NCBI GenBank assembly: GCA_002007465.1
Contig: LNAC01000752.1
Location: 597,707-661,706 of the forward strand
Direction: 5' to 3'
Origin: Ailurus styani
Lineage: Eukaryota > Chordata > Mammalia > Carnivora > Ailuridae
Length of the DNA stretch: 64,000 nucleotides
A program made the position numbers and the translations under genes. Shown in pieces: positions 45,238 through 55,720 of this stretch. A model generated the notes under the pieces. The model was not told the origin of the DNA, ran no database searches, and saw only the letters and a list, made by a program, of their open reading frames with translations. Each line of letters starts with the position of its first letter. Positions within the stretch are counted from its first letter, which is position 1.

Positions 45238-45522
45238 GGAACTTGAGGGGCAGGTTGGGGGATTGTGGGGGGTAGGGAGGGAAAATAATGAAACAAGATG
45301 GGATTGGGAGGGAGACAAACCATAAGAGACTCTTAATCTCACAAAACAAACTGAGGGTTACTGGGGGGTGGGAGGGTAGGGATAGGGTGGATGGGTTATG
45401 GACATTGGGGAGGGTTTGTGCTATGGTGAGTGCTGTTAAATGTGTAAGCCTGATGATTCACAGACCTGTACCCCTTGGGCAAATAATAAAAATAAAATTA
45501 AATTAAAAAAAAATTAAAAAAG
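45238..45522 (+). terminator. L1 3'UTR with G-rich tract and poly(A) end
   Basis: After the ORF2 stop come 'gattgtggggggtaggg', 'ggggggtgggagggtaggg' (45363-45383) and, near the end, 'aataataaaaataaaatta', which provides AATAAA-type signals before the A-rich tail. The same layout is seen at 22965-23230 and, antisense, at 7545-7800. Confidence 0.88.
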
Positions 45523-45543
45523 GAAAAAAGTTCTCATAACAAG

Positions 45544-45672
45544 AAAGACATTTTTGATGATGGATGTTAGCTAGACTTATTATAGCGATCATTCTGCAGT
45601 ATATACCAACATGCAATTGCTATATGGTACCCCGAAACAAATACAGTGCTGTATATCAATTATTTCTCAGAA
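45544..45672 (+). repeat. Older L1 3'UTR, right half
   Basis: 'gatggatgttagctagacttattatagcgatcatt' order (45558-45592) and 'ctgtatatcaattatttct' (45651) match the terminal 3'UTR of an L1MA-type element. It continues the fragment ending at 39713. Confidence 0.7.
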
Positions 45673-46752
45673 ACAAAGACACAAAATCTAAAGATAAAGT
45701 AAAGAAAAAGAAAGGGGGTGCAATTTTCACTGGTGTTGTGGAGGTGGTAGAATGAAGACTTGAGTTACCCATGTGTATCTTACTACCAGGCAGGAAGAAT
45801 CTTTCACAGAATGGAGATAATGAAAAAAATTAAAAGATAAGAGGTGAATACAGACAGTTTTCTGTCATATGGTGAGAGCATCTAGATTCAGCTCTACCTG
45901 AAGCAGTTCTCTCTACTTTTTAGTGGGAATTTTTTAATATCCATTTTTCTCCCTGACATTATCATCTCCATTACTTTTCTTCAGTTTTCATCCAGCAAAG
46001 TAATATTTTACTTAAAAATCACATCAAAAATAATTTTTAAACTTTACTAACAGATGATCCATGTCTCCATTATGTACCTTCAATGTTCTACTTTTTAAAA
46101 CAAAATCTCAAACACCTTGGAATACTTTTATACAAACTAGTTAAATGAAAGCCTGGTCTAGCTCTTTTTGGAAGAGTCATTTTAAGAATAAAGAGGTGCA
46201 TTTGCATTTAAAAATAGCAATTTTCTGAATTAAAACCAATAACATAGGCATTAAGAATGTCATTTGCCTTGTAGACGGTCCTGTATTTTTAGCCCCTCCC
46301 ACACAGAGTTAGGTCAGGGAAACTGAAAGCTCCACTCTCTCATCTTCACCCATCCACAATTCTAGCATTTATTTAATTTCTGATTATAAAGTCACTGCAT
46401 GCCAGTCTAGCAGGTACATGAGAGAGCCTCTCACCTTCCTCCTTTCTCAGGGTTATCCACAGTCCCTGAAGGGAGGCCTTTCACTTGCAACACATGAATC
46501 ACAGACATTCCTCCCTTGGCTATTACAACATCCTTTGAAGATTTTATTTATCCTTACAACTTTGCTGGTTTATACTCAGCACTTGGCTACCAGACTTGGG
46601 AGCTAGTGGGGATCCATCTATGTCTTGCATCACAGAACAGTGTGTCATTTATTTAATCCAAAGTCCTACCAGTTGAAATTAGGGGTTTAGTAGACAAATT
46701 CAATTTATAGGACTTGCCCATAAATACTGTGTCCAAAGTACCAGCTTCTTAC
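45673..46752. other. Single-copy DNA (intron-like)
   Basis: No gene called. A plus-strand polypyrimidine run ending TTTCTCAG|G at 46450 is a good acceptor-like site, but no donor follows within the open stretch. Confidence 0.35.
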
Positions 46753-46867
46753 CATTGGGTTATTGGGTCTAAATATGTCATCCTCTGGTTCCCTTCTCTC
46801 CCTGAGAATCTTGGCATTTGACTCCAATTCTAGTGAGATGGGTGAGTTCTTCACATCAGGAACATTT
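46753..46867 (-). CDS. Probable internal coding exon of an unidentified minus-strand gene
   Basis: Minus-strand segment of 115 bases. The acceptor is 'tatgtatttttCAG|A' (complement of 46868 upward) and the donor is CCAATG|GTAAGAAG (complement of 46752 downward). It starts with the last base of a codon and ends in phase 0, giving 38 complete codons with no stop. The peptide is hydrophilic and charged, including 'SPISLELESNAKILRERR' and 'EPEDDIFRPNNPM'. This composition is unlike translated repeats or AT-rich noise. I do not know the family. The phase-0 end matches the phase-0 start of the exon at 38278-38343, so both may belong to one gene read right to left, with the full-length L1 sitting in the intron between them. 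Confidence 0.5.
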
Positions 46868-47099
46868 CTGAAAAATACATAAGATGAGCTACAGATTGAC
46901 ATTTCTAGACAAAGACACTAAAAATTAATGCGCAGAAGTAAGTGAAGAATAGTTCAACACAGCTTTCCTGGGTCCTGGAAACACTAGTCAAGATACTGCC
47001 CATACAAAGTGGAGTCTAGCCAGATCTGAGAGCTTTTCTTTAGAGGTCTACTTCAAACTGTAGCTTTATAATAAGTTTTGGCATCTGAGAACGAGTCCT
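46868..47099. other. Single-copy DNA
   Basis: Short stretch upstream (minus sense) of the candidate exon; nothing else recognised. Confidence 0.3.
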
Positions 47100-47870
47100 C
47101 TTATCTTATATTTCCTCTTTAAGAAAGTCTTAGCTCTCTTAAATCCTTTGCATTTCCTTACAGACTTTAGATTCAGCTTGTCAAATTAAAAAAAAATCCA
47201 TAAGAGCTTAGATTACAATTGATTGTTTCAATCCATTCATATTTTATAACACAATTTAGATTTAGTTTTTCTTCAATTTCTTTTAGTGCTTACAGTTTTT
47301 TGTATAGAAGTCTAGCATAACTTTGGTTAGATTTAGTCTAAGTATATGATATCATGATGCTATTATAAAAGCATTTACTAATAAATTTTATTTTCTAATA
47401 CTTTGCAATATACAGAAAAGAACTGATTGTGAAATATTGATTTCCTATATAGCAACCTTGCAAAGCACTCTTTAAGTCTTGTGATATATCTGTGAATTCT
47501 TTAAAATTTTCTTCATATATAAGCATATTGTCTTCATATAGTTGAAGTTTACTTTTATTTTTTTGTTTCTAAACGTTGTCTTTCATGTCTTTTTTGTTGA
47601 CTTACTGTTCTACCATGAACTTTAGCAATCGTTGAATAGAAGTAATAACATCCCTGCCTTATTCCCAATTTCCAAGGGTCTAATTAATTATTTCATCACT
47701 ATGTATGTTTACTGAAGTTTTGTTTTGTTTTTTGTAGACATTCATCATTAGATTATTAAGTGTCTGTTCTAATCTGGCTTGCTAGGGGTATATTTATTTT
47801 TTTAAATCATAAATGAATGTTAAATTTTATCATGTACACTTTCTGCATCTGTTTATTTTCATGATTTTTG
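47100..47870 (-). repeat. Ancient L1 ORF2, antisense (RT region)
   Basis: On the complement, landmarks of L1 ORF2 around and after RT can be followed: 'cctgccttattcccaatttcc' (47655, complement of the Phe-Ile-Gly-x-x-Gln-Gly area), 'gatatcatgatgctattat' and 'ttcagcttgtcaaatt'. Fully decayed. Confidence 0.6.
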
Positions 47871-48104
47871 TACTGGGGGCCTGAAATCACTCAAGTGCTG
47901 AGGGCAACAAATTTAAAAAGTTCTGCAAAGGGGCAGGGTCCAGATTTGTCAAGGAGATGTCATATTGTTTGTGCTAATAGCAGTTATAAATAAGTGCTTA
48001 TAAATCAGAGCATAGGCTACAAGGTACTTTTCAAACACAAAAGACCTGGATATAGTTGTTGAGAGGGAAAATTACAAAAAGCAATGGCAATGGCATTTTA
48101 AAAC

Positions 48105-48310
48105 ATGTTATGAGAGCCTTAGTATTATTATAACTATTAAGCACTTACTACATGAATTATCTGACATATCCTCAAAACAACCCTATCATTTCCATTTAAG
48201 AGAGAGGAAACTGAAGCTCATAGTGGTTAAATAATTGCCCAATGTTACACAGCTAATATAAGCTACTGATGGAATTCCAACTGGCTCCAAACCCAAACTC
48301 TTAAGTTTCT
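48105..48310 (+). repeat. MIR SINE
   Basis: 'aagcacttactacatgaa', 'cctcaaaacaaccctatcat', 'agaggaaactgaagctcat', 'ttgcccaatgttacacag' in MIR order. Confidence 0.82.
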
Positions 48311-48899
48311 TTTGGAGGAAGCAACGTAATATACTGGGTAAGGGTTTATACAGGGTTTGGTTTGGATAAATAATGTTTTTAAGTGATAGTCTTTTAGATG
48401 GAAATAATCAACAAGAAGAAATTGTACTCTGAACTATTTTATAGAAATTATTCATGTGAAGAATTATAAAGACTGAAATTCTTTTATTCTGGATACTCTC
48501 ACATAAATGTCTCGAAATGAAAGAACTTAATTGTGTGCCTTTGCGACTGTGGACAGAGCAAAGGGCTGAATACTTGCATGTCTTGTGGTGAAATGAATTC
48601 TCAGTTCTCATTGCTTTCTATGTGAAAACTCTGACTGTGCTCTCAGTATTCCTTAAAATAGTGTTACTTTGGACACTGTTAACTACTCCAATACTTTGAT
48701 GATGCTCTGTGATAACACCACATTCTTCTACTTTTCTTCTGCACTCTGTTCCTTCTAACTTCTTTGTGGGCTGCTCCATCCAACTCTTAAATGTTGATGT
48801 AAACATTCACTTCCTGGAAATCTCATATTTTGGGATCTCATACCTTATCTATCTAGCAGCTCAAACCAGGAAATAAAAATGATGAAATTTACACATCAT
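48311..48899. other. Single-copy DNA
   Basis: No repeat, splice pair or long frame recognised. Confidence 0.35.
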
Positions 48900-48904
48900 T
48901 ATAC

Positions 48905-48935
<31 letters not shown>

Positions 48936-48970
48936 TGTATGCGCGCGCGCGCGTGTGTGTGTGTGTGTGT
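48900..48970. repeat. (TG)n(CG)n microsatellite, alternating purine-pyrimidine
   Basis: 71 bp of perfect purine-pyrimidine alternation, including two blocks of (GC)n: 'gcgcgc' and 'gcgcgcgcgcgc'. Strong Z-DNA-forming potential. The Cys/Val/Arg frame translated from it is an artefact. Confidence 0.95.
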
Positions 48971-49204
48971 TTGGTCCAAATGGTTGTTTATTCTAAAGCT
49001 GGGAGCTACTAAGCCTACATTTTCACCAGAATGTTTTAATGAGAACAGGAAAGGAAAAAGTTACAGATGTAAACAATGATACAGTTACTTAAAAAAAAAA
49101 AAGTTAAAACCCTTTTTACTAACCACTTCCAAGAATACTTACAGGTTATACAAAAACATGTACAGTCTCCATGTGCTGTTTGTTTTTCTCATCTACTACA
49201 ATAA

Positions 49205-49395
49205 CAACAGATGTCTGATAATATATGTATTATATATTACAATTATAGTACTAATATTATATATTATATCATAATACATATATAATCAGTATATATTTTT
49301 ATATATAATACTGATACATACTGATATATTACATGCTGATATATATTATACTAGATATGATCAGTACATAATATTATTATATATATAATCATTAT
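49205..49395. repeat. AT-rich simple repeat (ATAT/TATTA type)
   Basis: About 190 bp of 'atatta', 'tatatat' and 'ctgatata' units, imperfectly repeated ('actgatac' three times around 49310-49340). Confidence 0.85.
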
Positions 49396-49399
49396 CATT

Positions 49400-50790
49400 G
49401 TCAGAATTGTTTTTGTTAATCAGGCTTAATTTTATGACTTAATTTTTAAATTAAGACTTCATTTCTTTTTTTTTTTAAAGATTTTATTTATTTATTTGAG
49501 AGAGAGAGAGAGTTAGAAAGCAAGAGAAGTGGGAGGATCAGAGGGAGGAGCAGTCTCCCGGCTGAGCAGGGAGCCCGATGTGGGACTTGATCCTAGGACT
49601 TCAGGATCATGACCTGAGCCGAAGGCAGTGGCTTAACCAACTGAGCCATCCAGGTGCCCAAGACTTCATTTCTTTAGAGAAGTTTTGAGTTCACAAAAAT
49701 ATTGAGGGGAAGATACACAGATTTCCCATATACCCCCATCTCCACAAATGCACAGCCTCCCCCATTATCAGCATCCTCTGCCATAGTGGTCCATCCACCA
49801 GAGTGGTCCATCTCTTGCAATTGATGAATCTACACTGACACATCATTATCATCCAGAGACCACACTCTGGTGTTTTACATTCTATCTTTTGGACAAATGT
49901 AAAATTACATAAATTCACCATTATGGTACCTTATAGGATATTTTCACTTTCCAAAAAATCTGTGCTCTACCTATTCATCCTCCGACCCCCTAACCCCTGA
50001 CAACTTGTGATCTTTCTGTCTCTAGTTTTGCCTTTTCCAACATGCCACGTAGTTGGAAACATATAGTACGTAGCCTTTTCAGATTGGCTTCTTTTACTTG
50101 GTAATATGCACTTAAGGTTCCTCCATGTCTTTTCATGGCTTGATAGCTCTTTTCTTTTTAGGCCTGAATCACATTCCATTGTCTGGCTGGACCACAGTTT
50201 ATCCATTGACCTACTAAGAGACATCTTGACTGTTTACAGTTTTTGAAAATTATGAATAAAAGTACTATAAACATTCGTGTGCAGGTAAAAACCTATGTGG
50301 ACATATTTTCAACTCCTTTAGATAAATACCAAGTAGCATGATTGTTGGATCCCACTAAAAGAGTATATTTGGTTTTCTAAGAAACTACAAAACTATCTTC
50401 CAAAGTGGCTGTTCCATTTTGCATTCCCATGAGCAATGAATGATAGTACCTCTAGCTTTATATCCCTATTAACATTTGCTGTTTTCAACATTGTTCTGGA
50501 TTTTGGCCATGCCAATAGGTATGCAGTAGTATCTCCTCCTTGCTTTAATTTGCATTTCCCTGATGACATATGATGTGGAGAATCTTTTCATATGCGTATT
50601 TGCCATCTGTATATTTTCTTTGAGGAAGTGCCTGTGGCCCATTTTTTAAATTGGGTTGTTTGCTCTTTCATTGTTGACTTTTAAGAATTCTTTGTATATT
50701 TTGGATAATAGTCCTTAATCAGAATGTGTCTTTGGCAAATATTTTCTCCTAAGTCTATGGCTAGTCTTCAGTATTATTTTTTAATTCTTC
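49400..50790 (-). repeat. Old L1 3' end and ORF2 C-terminus, antisense (L1MB-like)
   Basis: On the complement it runs from ORF2 into the 3'UTR: 'tttgcatttccctgatgaca' (50550), 'gttccattttgcattccca' (50411), 'ttggatcccactaaaag' and 'ctccatgtcttttcatggctt' (50121). The 3'UTR segment is 'acccccatctccacaaatgcacagcc' at 49733. Split by a SINE at 49468-49659. Confidence 0.85.
49468..49659 (-). repeat. Can-SINE, antisense, with perfect target duplication
   Basis: 'aaagattttatttatttatt', (GA)n, 'gatcatgacctgagccgaa', head 'gagccatccaggtgccc'. 'aagacttcatttctt' flanks it (49453-49467 and 49660-49674). Confidence 0.95.
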
Positions 50791-50799
50791 ATTATCTAG

Positions 50800-51120
50800 A
50801 ATTCAAAAATTGCAGAAAATACAAGACAAGAAATACAAACAGAAAAAGTTTAAATGCATGAAAATAATGTTATACACACATTTATGGATAATTAAATATG
50901 ACTCAAAAGCATTAAAACACATCTGGAAATGATAAACAGCAAACTGAGAATGGTTAACTCTGAGGAGAGAGACAGAGAAATGGTCAGTAAAGAGTACATA
51001 GGGTTTTAAAATTCAGATTAAAAACTGTTGAATAAAATATGGTAAAATTTTATATCAAGAATTTTGGATTATGTTCTTTTCCATTCTTTTCTATGCATTT
51101 AAAATAGTTCATAATTTAAG
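50800..51120 (+). repeat. Possible ancient L1/HAL1 3' end
   Basis: 'gataaacagcaaactgagaatggttaactctgagga' order (50930-50966) and 'agtacatagggttttaaaattcag' resemble the 3' end of an ancient L1-related LINE, but divergence makes this tentative. Confidence 0.35.
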
Positions 51121-52643
51121 GAGGAAAAACTGAAATCAGAATAGGTTCTAGTGTTTTGATACTGATGACAGTGAATCCATTACTTCTGTCTAATCTTTTT
51201 TCAGGGTCAATTTCTTTATTTATAAGATTCCTTTCTATTATAATATTCTGAGAACACTTTTATGACAGTATGTTTCCTTAGTTTTTTTGGTATATCTTAA
51301 TTTACAAAATATGAAACTTCAAAGGTTTGCTTTAAGCCATACATTCAAATTAGTTATTTTGTAAGGGGAAGGCAAACACATTGTTACTGCAATAATTATT
51401 GTGTTGAAACAAGGGCCCTCATTGAATCTGGACTCTTCTGTTAACTTAGTAAATGAACTCACAGTCAGTTAGCTTAAATCAACCCTAAATATAGACGTGT
51501 TACACCATGCCCAGATGGGGTCAACACTAAAAGGAGGTATGTACTAAAGAATTTTTCCCACTTCTCTTGGAAACACATATTTCCATTCTAAATGGCCATT
51601 CTCTTTTGTCCAAAAGAGAAAATATGAGCATCTGGGCTCTTCCTGACTGAGGCTTCCAGCCATAACCCAGGGCAGTTGGAGGAATTAGCTGGGCCATAAC
51701 TTTCCTTCCCAACACTGACCCAAACTAGAACCACCTACAGCAACTGAGCTCGTTAAAATATTCCTAAAACTGAAAGTTCACATAATGAAGCTGGGATGTG
51801 AAATGTTCTCACAGGCCCCAGATGTGAGGGACTGAAGAACTTCTGACCCTGCTCTTTCTCAGTGGATAAGCCAGTCTCAGGGCATTCTGATTATCCTAGT
51901 CAAAACTTGCTTTCCATGGAGACATGAAGAAGGAAATGGTAAGAATCGTTTAATTGCCTACATGAAGGGAATCATAGAGGGGACCTGAGCTGATAAAAGG
52001 GAAAATGAAAGAAAAGAGAGAGACAATGGTGTGAGAGTTAGAATAAATTGCTGGATGCCTTTTCTCTGTTCTCATGTTCCCACTCACTCCAAAATGGATC
52101 TGAGATGGTTTATATGTTGACCTCTAATTGTTTGCTCATCATCTCAGCAGGAACAAGTCCTCTTGAGGTCTTTCTTTGTTCTTTGTTCCCTCTGTCATCT
52201 CATCCTCCACTTCTTAAGCTCTCTAAACCTTAAAATGTTGACTCTCTCAGAAGTTTGGAGTGCCATGGTAGTTTGCAGATTGAGGGTAGGAGAAACTGCC
52301 TTAAATCCTTTGAACTGAGGTTGGAAATAAGGAAGAATGAAAGCTGTGACTTTAGGCACCCTGAGCTAGATACTGAAATGCTTGGGTTATAATGAGGTTC
52401 TGAGCCTAGGACCTAAAGTAGACTATGTTGACCTAATAAGAGAGAAATCCAATATTTGAAAGTATCATCCATCAGTTCTGGGGAAAGTGAATTTTAAACA
52501 TATAGGACATATGTCCACCTGCCACCTGTTGATAATTCAGCAGGAAGAACTCTCTGTGACTCCAGACTTCACACAGTCCTGTCTAAACTATCCCCATTGG
52601 GAAGTTCCCTCTTTTCAAAAGTCCAAGACAGCCATAAGGCTAC
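51121..52643. other. Single-copy DNA with one weak plus-strand exon-like segment
   Basis: Contains the exon-like segment 51863-51938 (see findings). Otherwise no repeat or gene recognised. Confidence 0.35.
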
Positions 52644-52677
52644 CTTTTTTGTTTTTTAAGATTTTATTTATTTATTT

Positions 52678-52735
<58 letters not shown>

Positions 52736-52883
52736 ACAAGTAGGCTGAGAGGCACTCAGAGAGAGAGGAGGAAGCAGGTTCCCTGCCAAGCAGAGAGCCC
52801 CATGCAGGGCTTGATCCCAGGACCCTGAGATCATGACCTGAGCTGAAGGCAGAGGCTTAACCCCCTGAGATACCTAGGCACCC
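52644..52883 (-). repeat. Can-SINE, antisense, with expanded (GA)n
   Basis: 'aagattttatttatttattt', then a pure (GA) run from about 52680 to 52731, 'acaagtaggctgagaggca', 'gatcatgacctgagctg' and head 'acctaggcacccc'. Perfect 15 bp target duplication 'cagccataaggctac' (52629-52643 and 52884-52898). Confidence 0.95.
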
Positions 52884-52942
52884 CAGCCATAAGGCTACTT
52901 TAAAAAGAGGTTGGATCCTTGACATCAAGAAGGGCAGTGGAG

Positions 52943-53158
52943 GGGTGCTGGGTGGCTCCATCAGTTGAGTGTCTGACTCTTAGTTTCAGCTCAGGTCATG
53001 ATCTCATGGGTCCTGGGATGGAGGCCTGCACTGGGCTCTGTGCTCAGCAGGGAGTCTGCCTAAAGATTCTCTCCTTCTGCCCTTCTCCCCACTCACACAT
53101 TCACCCGCCAGTACTCATACACTCTCTCAAATAAATAAATAAATCCTTAAAAAAAAGA
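52943..53158 (+). repeat. Can-SINE, sense (older)
   Basis: 'ggggtgctgggtggctcc', 'gctcaggtcatgatctcatg', tail 'caaataaataaataaatcc'. More diverged than its antisense neighbour. Confidence 0.85.
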
Positions 53159-54474
53159 AAGTCAACAGAATTTGGAAGGGAAGGATGTTTATATGTTTTC
53201 TGTTTTTAGTACTCTGCACCTGTACAAGGGTAGTACTATAAAGAACAAGCTCTGAGTGTTCAGCTGAGATAAGGGAGAGATGAAAATCAATCCTGATACC
53301 ACAGAGGGTCTCTCATCCTGCCTCCAGACACCCTACTGTTCTCACCACGCTGCTTCACTCAACTTCATGGTTCTATGGGCTTCTCTGTGTGGACTGTCTA
53401 TGTCATGAATGTTTAATTGCATTTAGGTTTAAGAAACCAAAAACCAAAAACTGAGAATTTGTCTCTCCCTTGAAAAAACTAGTACTTTTAAAATTCTTTC
53501 TTGGGAGTCTATAACTCTCTTCCCAAAAGTAAATAGTGTAAAAAAATTATTTCTGTCAAACCTATTATCTTTAATAAGTACCACAAGATAACTGAATGTA
53601 GCCTGATTCTACAGAAATAATTCAATACTTACTTCACTGCCACCTTTTATCTCTGCTGGTTCCTTCCCTTCTTTCCTTCCTTTCCTTTCCTTTCCCTTCC
53701 CTTCTTTGCTTTCAGGTATTCGTCCCCACTCAGCCTTTGGAAATTTCAGTAGTGACAGCTGGTCTCCAACTCTGATTTATCTTCTTGATCTTGCCCTGTC
53801 TTCTCCAACTAGTCTTGGTGTGTGTTCTCTATCTTAGCACTGACTCCTTGCAGACTCCTGCTTTTGAGTTGCTGGTGTTTTGTGGCAGTACATTAGTATA
53901 ATTGTAGCAAGGGCGGGAAAGGGAAGAGTTATGCAATTGTTTTATTCTTCCTAATCTCTCCCCCAGGAGAAATAAATCTAGGAAAATGAATAGGGAGGCG
54001 CAATGGAAAAGGTCAGCCCAGACTGCTATGCTTCTGAGAAGAAAGAGGACAGTAGGACTGGGCCAGAGAAGCTGGTCCACAAGTTAGCTGTGAAGGGCCA
54101 ACTGCCCTTACTTTCCCCAGCCTATCTCCTTAAGCTGGTACTTCAGGCAACTGAGAGAGTCAAAGGGATCCATTTAGTAACTGGGTGGCCCTGATAACTC
54201 ATATTCCATCACAGGACACTGCACCAGCCCAGACCTGGAAAGCCTGGACAGATTAATAGCTTCTTCACATTTCTTTGGGTGGTAATACATAGCTATTCTT
54301 GGATTGTTGATTAATTCTAATGTCAAATAAGTTAGTATAAACTTTCTAGCTCATATACAGATTGGTCCGTGCCTCCTTTTGGGTCCATACCTCTGTCAAA
54401 TAACACCTGGGTACACTGTTCTTCTCATCACTGTATTTGTTCTATCTTTAAACAGGTATCATGTCTAAAAACAC
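53159..54474. other. Single-copy DNA with CT-rich tract
   Basis: (CCTT)n-type tract at 53661-53712; otherwise no repeat or exon called. A 63-codon plus frame (54003-54194) shows no domain features. Confidence 0.35.
53661..53712. repeat. CCTT/CCCTT pyrimidine tract
   Basis: Pyrimidine-only run with CTTTC units interrupted by one G. Confidence 0.88.
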
Positions 54475-54715
54475 TAATAATAGCCAAATGTATAGCACCT
54501 TCTGTGGGCCAGGAGCTGCTGTAAGCATTTTACATAGATTAACTCCTTTAATACTCATTAGGACCCTAAGAAGAAGGTAATTTTATCCTCATTTTACAGA
54601 AGAGAAAGCTGAGCAGAGAGGTTAAATAACTTTCTAGTCTCTTGCTGATAACCAGTGGTGAAGCTGGGATTGAAGTTGAGAGAGTCTAATTCTGGAGTCT
54701 AGATTTTCAATCACT
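54475..54715 (+). repeat. MIR SINE (well preserved)
   Basis: 'tagcaccttctgtgggccagg', 'attaactcctttaatactca', 'atcctcattttacagaagag', 'agagaggttaaataacttt' and 'gtggtgaagctgggattgaa' in full MIR order. Confidence 0.88.
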
Positions 54716-54834
54716 AAATCATTAAATTATATTTATATAGTCATCAATGCCTAGCATAAAGTGTTAGACAAGTGAGTGCTTAATAACAAAATCTGAGCTT
54801 ATTATTCTAATTTGGGGGTATTAATATTGGGATC

Positions 54835-55010
54835 CATAGCAAGTGCTTTAACATGATAAGTATTTTATTTCACACATTTTCCACCATATTACAAAACTAG
54901 GACTTAGAGGGTTCAAGAGCCTTGACCCTACTGGGTGGGGCCAAGATTCAAAGTCATCTTCTTATTCTACATCCAGCACTCTGCCTACTCTCCCAAGTAT
55001 CTTTCTACCA
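54835..55010 (+). repeat. MIR-like fragment
   Basis: 'ggacttagagggttcaagag', 'ggtggggccaagattcaaag' and 'cagcactctgcc' follow the second half of MIR. A probable independent old copy. Confidence 0.55.
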
Positions 55011-55440
55011 GGCCCATGAAAGTGCAGGATCCCTTGGTCCTCCTGTGTGCAAGGGCCGCTCTCTGAGGTACTTATACAGTGGATCAGCCAAAGAGCTCAG
55101 CTAACTCTTTGCAAAATGAGGGATAAACACAGAGGAAGACACGTGGTACCCACGGAACAGGGCCACTGGCTCTCAAGCGGCCCTGCCTGAGCCTCGCCCA
55201 ATGGCTTGACTCTCAAAGTAGGAAAGACTGGGTTCTGTTTCTGCCTCACCAATAACCCTGTGCTCTTGAATACTCCCTCCTGAGTAAGAGAAGGCAGAGA
55301 GAAAAATCAGGGCTGGCTCTTCAGCCTCTTTCCCCTCTCAGGATCCTCCTGAAGACCATCCAGGAAAACGGTCAGGTCCAATGACTGCTTTGGCTTTTTA
55401 CCTAATGACAAACAAATCTCACCAGGCCTAGAGTTAAGAT
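55011..55440. other. Single-copy DNA
   Basis: Slightly GC-rich; no gene or repeat recognised. Confidence 0.3.
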
Positions 55441-55512
55441 ACATTAAAAAAAAAAACAAAAAAAAAAACCCCAAAAACAAACACCCCCCCCCGCCGCAAA
55501 AAACAAAAACAC
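55441..55512. repeat. A-rich/C-rich low-complexity tract
   Basis: A11, A11, then C4, C10 and A6 runs. The mixed A/C homopolymers resemble a degenerate poly(A) tail. Confidence 0.85.
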
Positions 55513-55589
55513 TTTAAATACAATGATACAGTTGAGGGTCCTCAAAAGATAGAGCAGGGAGAATTTTAGTTTAAGAACAAAAGCACACG

Positions 55590-55720
55590 GGTTCTAAGCT
55601 ACCACTTTCCATGATTTTTGCCAAGTGATGTCACTTAATCATTCCCACTTCGCCAGTGAAAGTAAAACTTACCTTGTGTACCTCATGTGGGTTTAAAGAT
55701 GATAGGAAGTGAGGTGTTTA
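55590..55720 (+). repeat. MIR-like fragment
   Basis: 'ccaagtgatgtcacttaatc', 'cgccagtgaaagtaaaactt' and 'accttgtgtacctcatgtgg' correspond to the central MIR region. Because of this, an otherwise perfect minus-strand donor (AAG|GTAAGT at 55673) is not taken as an exon end. Confidence 0.6.

Larger units (their letters stand above)
39714..45522 (+). mobile_element. Full-length L1 retrotransposon, inactivated
   Basis: A complete structural L1 of about 5.8 kb as assembled: 5'UTR (39714-41289), ORF1 (41290-42187), a short inter-ORF spacer, ORF2 (42267-45237), 3'UTR with a G-rich tract, and an A-rich tail. It is flanked by a 19-20 bp target duplication with a few mismatches (39694-39713 and 45523-45543). 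ORF1 has a nonsense change and frameshifts; ORF2 has at least three breaks plus missing RT core sequence. Part of the loss coincides with Ns at 44145 and 44328-44576 and may be an assembly error. L1 moves by target-primed reverse transcription; this copy cannot do so as assembled. Confidence 0.92.

Noticed and set aside
46418..46606. Plus-strand acceptor TTTCTCAG|G at 46450 followed by an open frame
   Set aside because: No donor follows, and the frame has no recognisable feature; the minus-strand exon nearby has better support.
48879..49079. Cys/Val/Arg-rich small protein
   Set aside because: It is the translation of the (TG)n(CG)n microsatellite at 48900-48970.
55673..55710. Perfect AAG|GTAAGT donor on the minus strand
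   Set aside because: It lies inside a MIR-like fragment whose family sequence generates this string, and no acceptor is in range.
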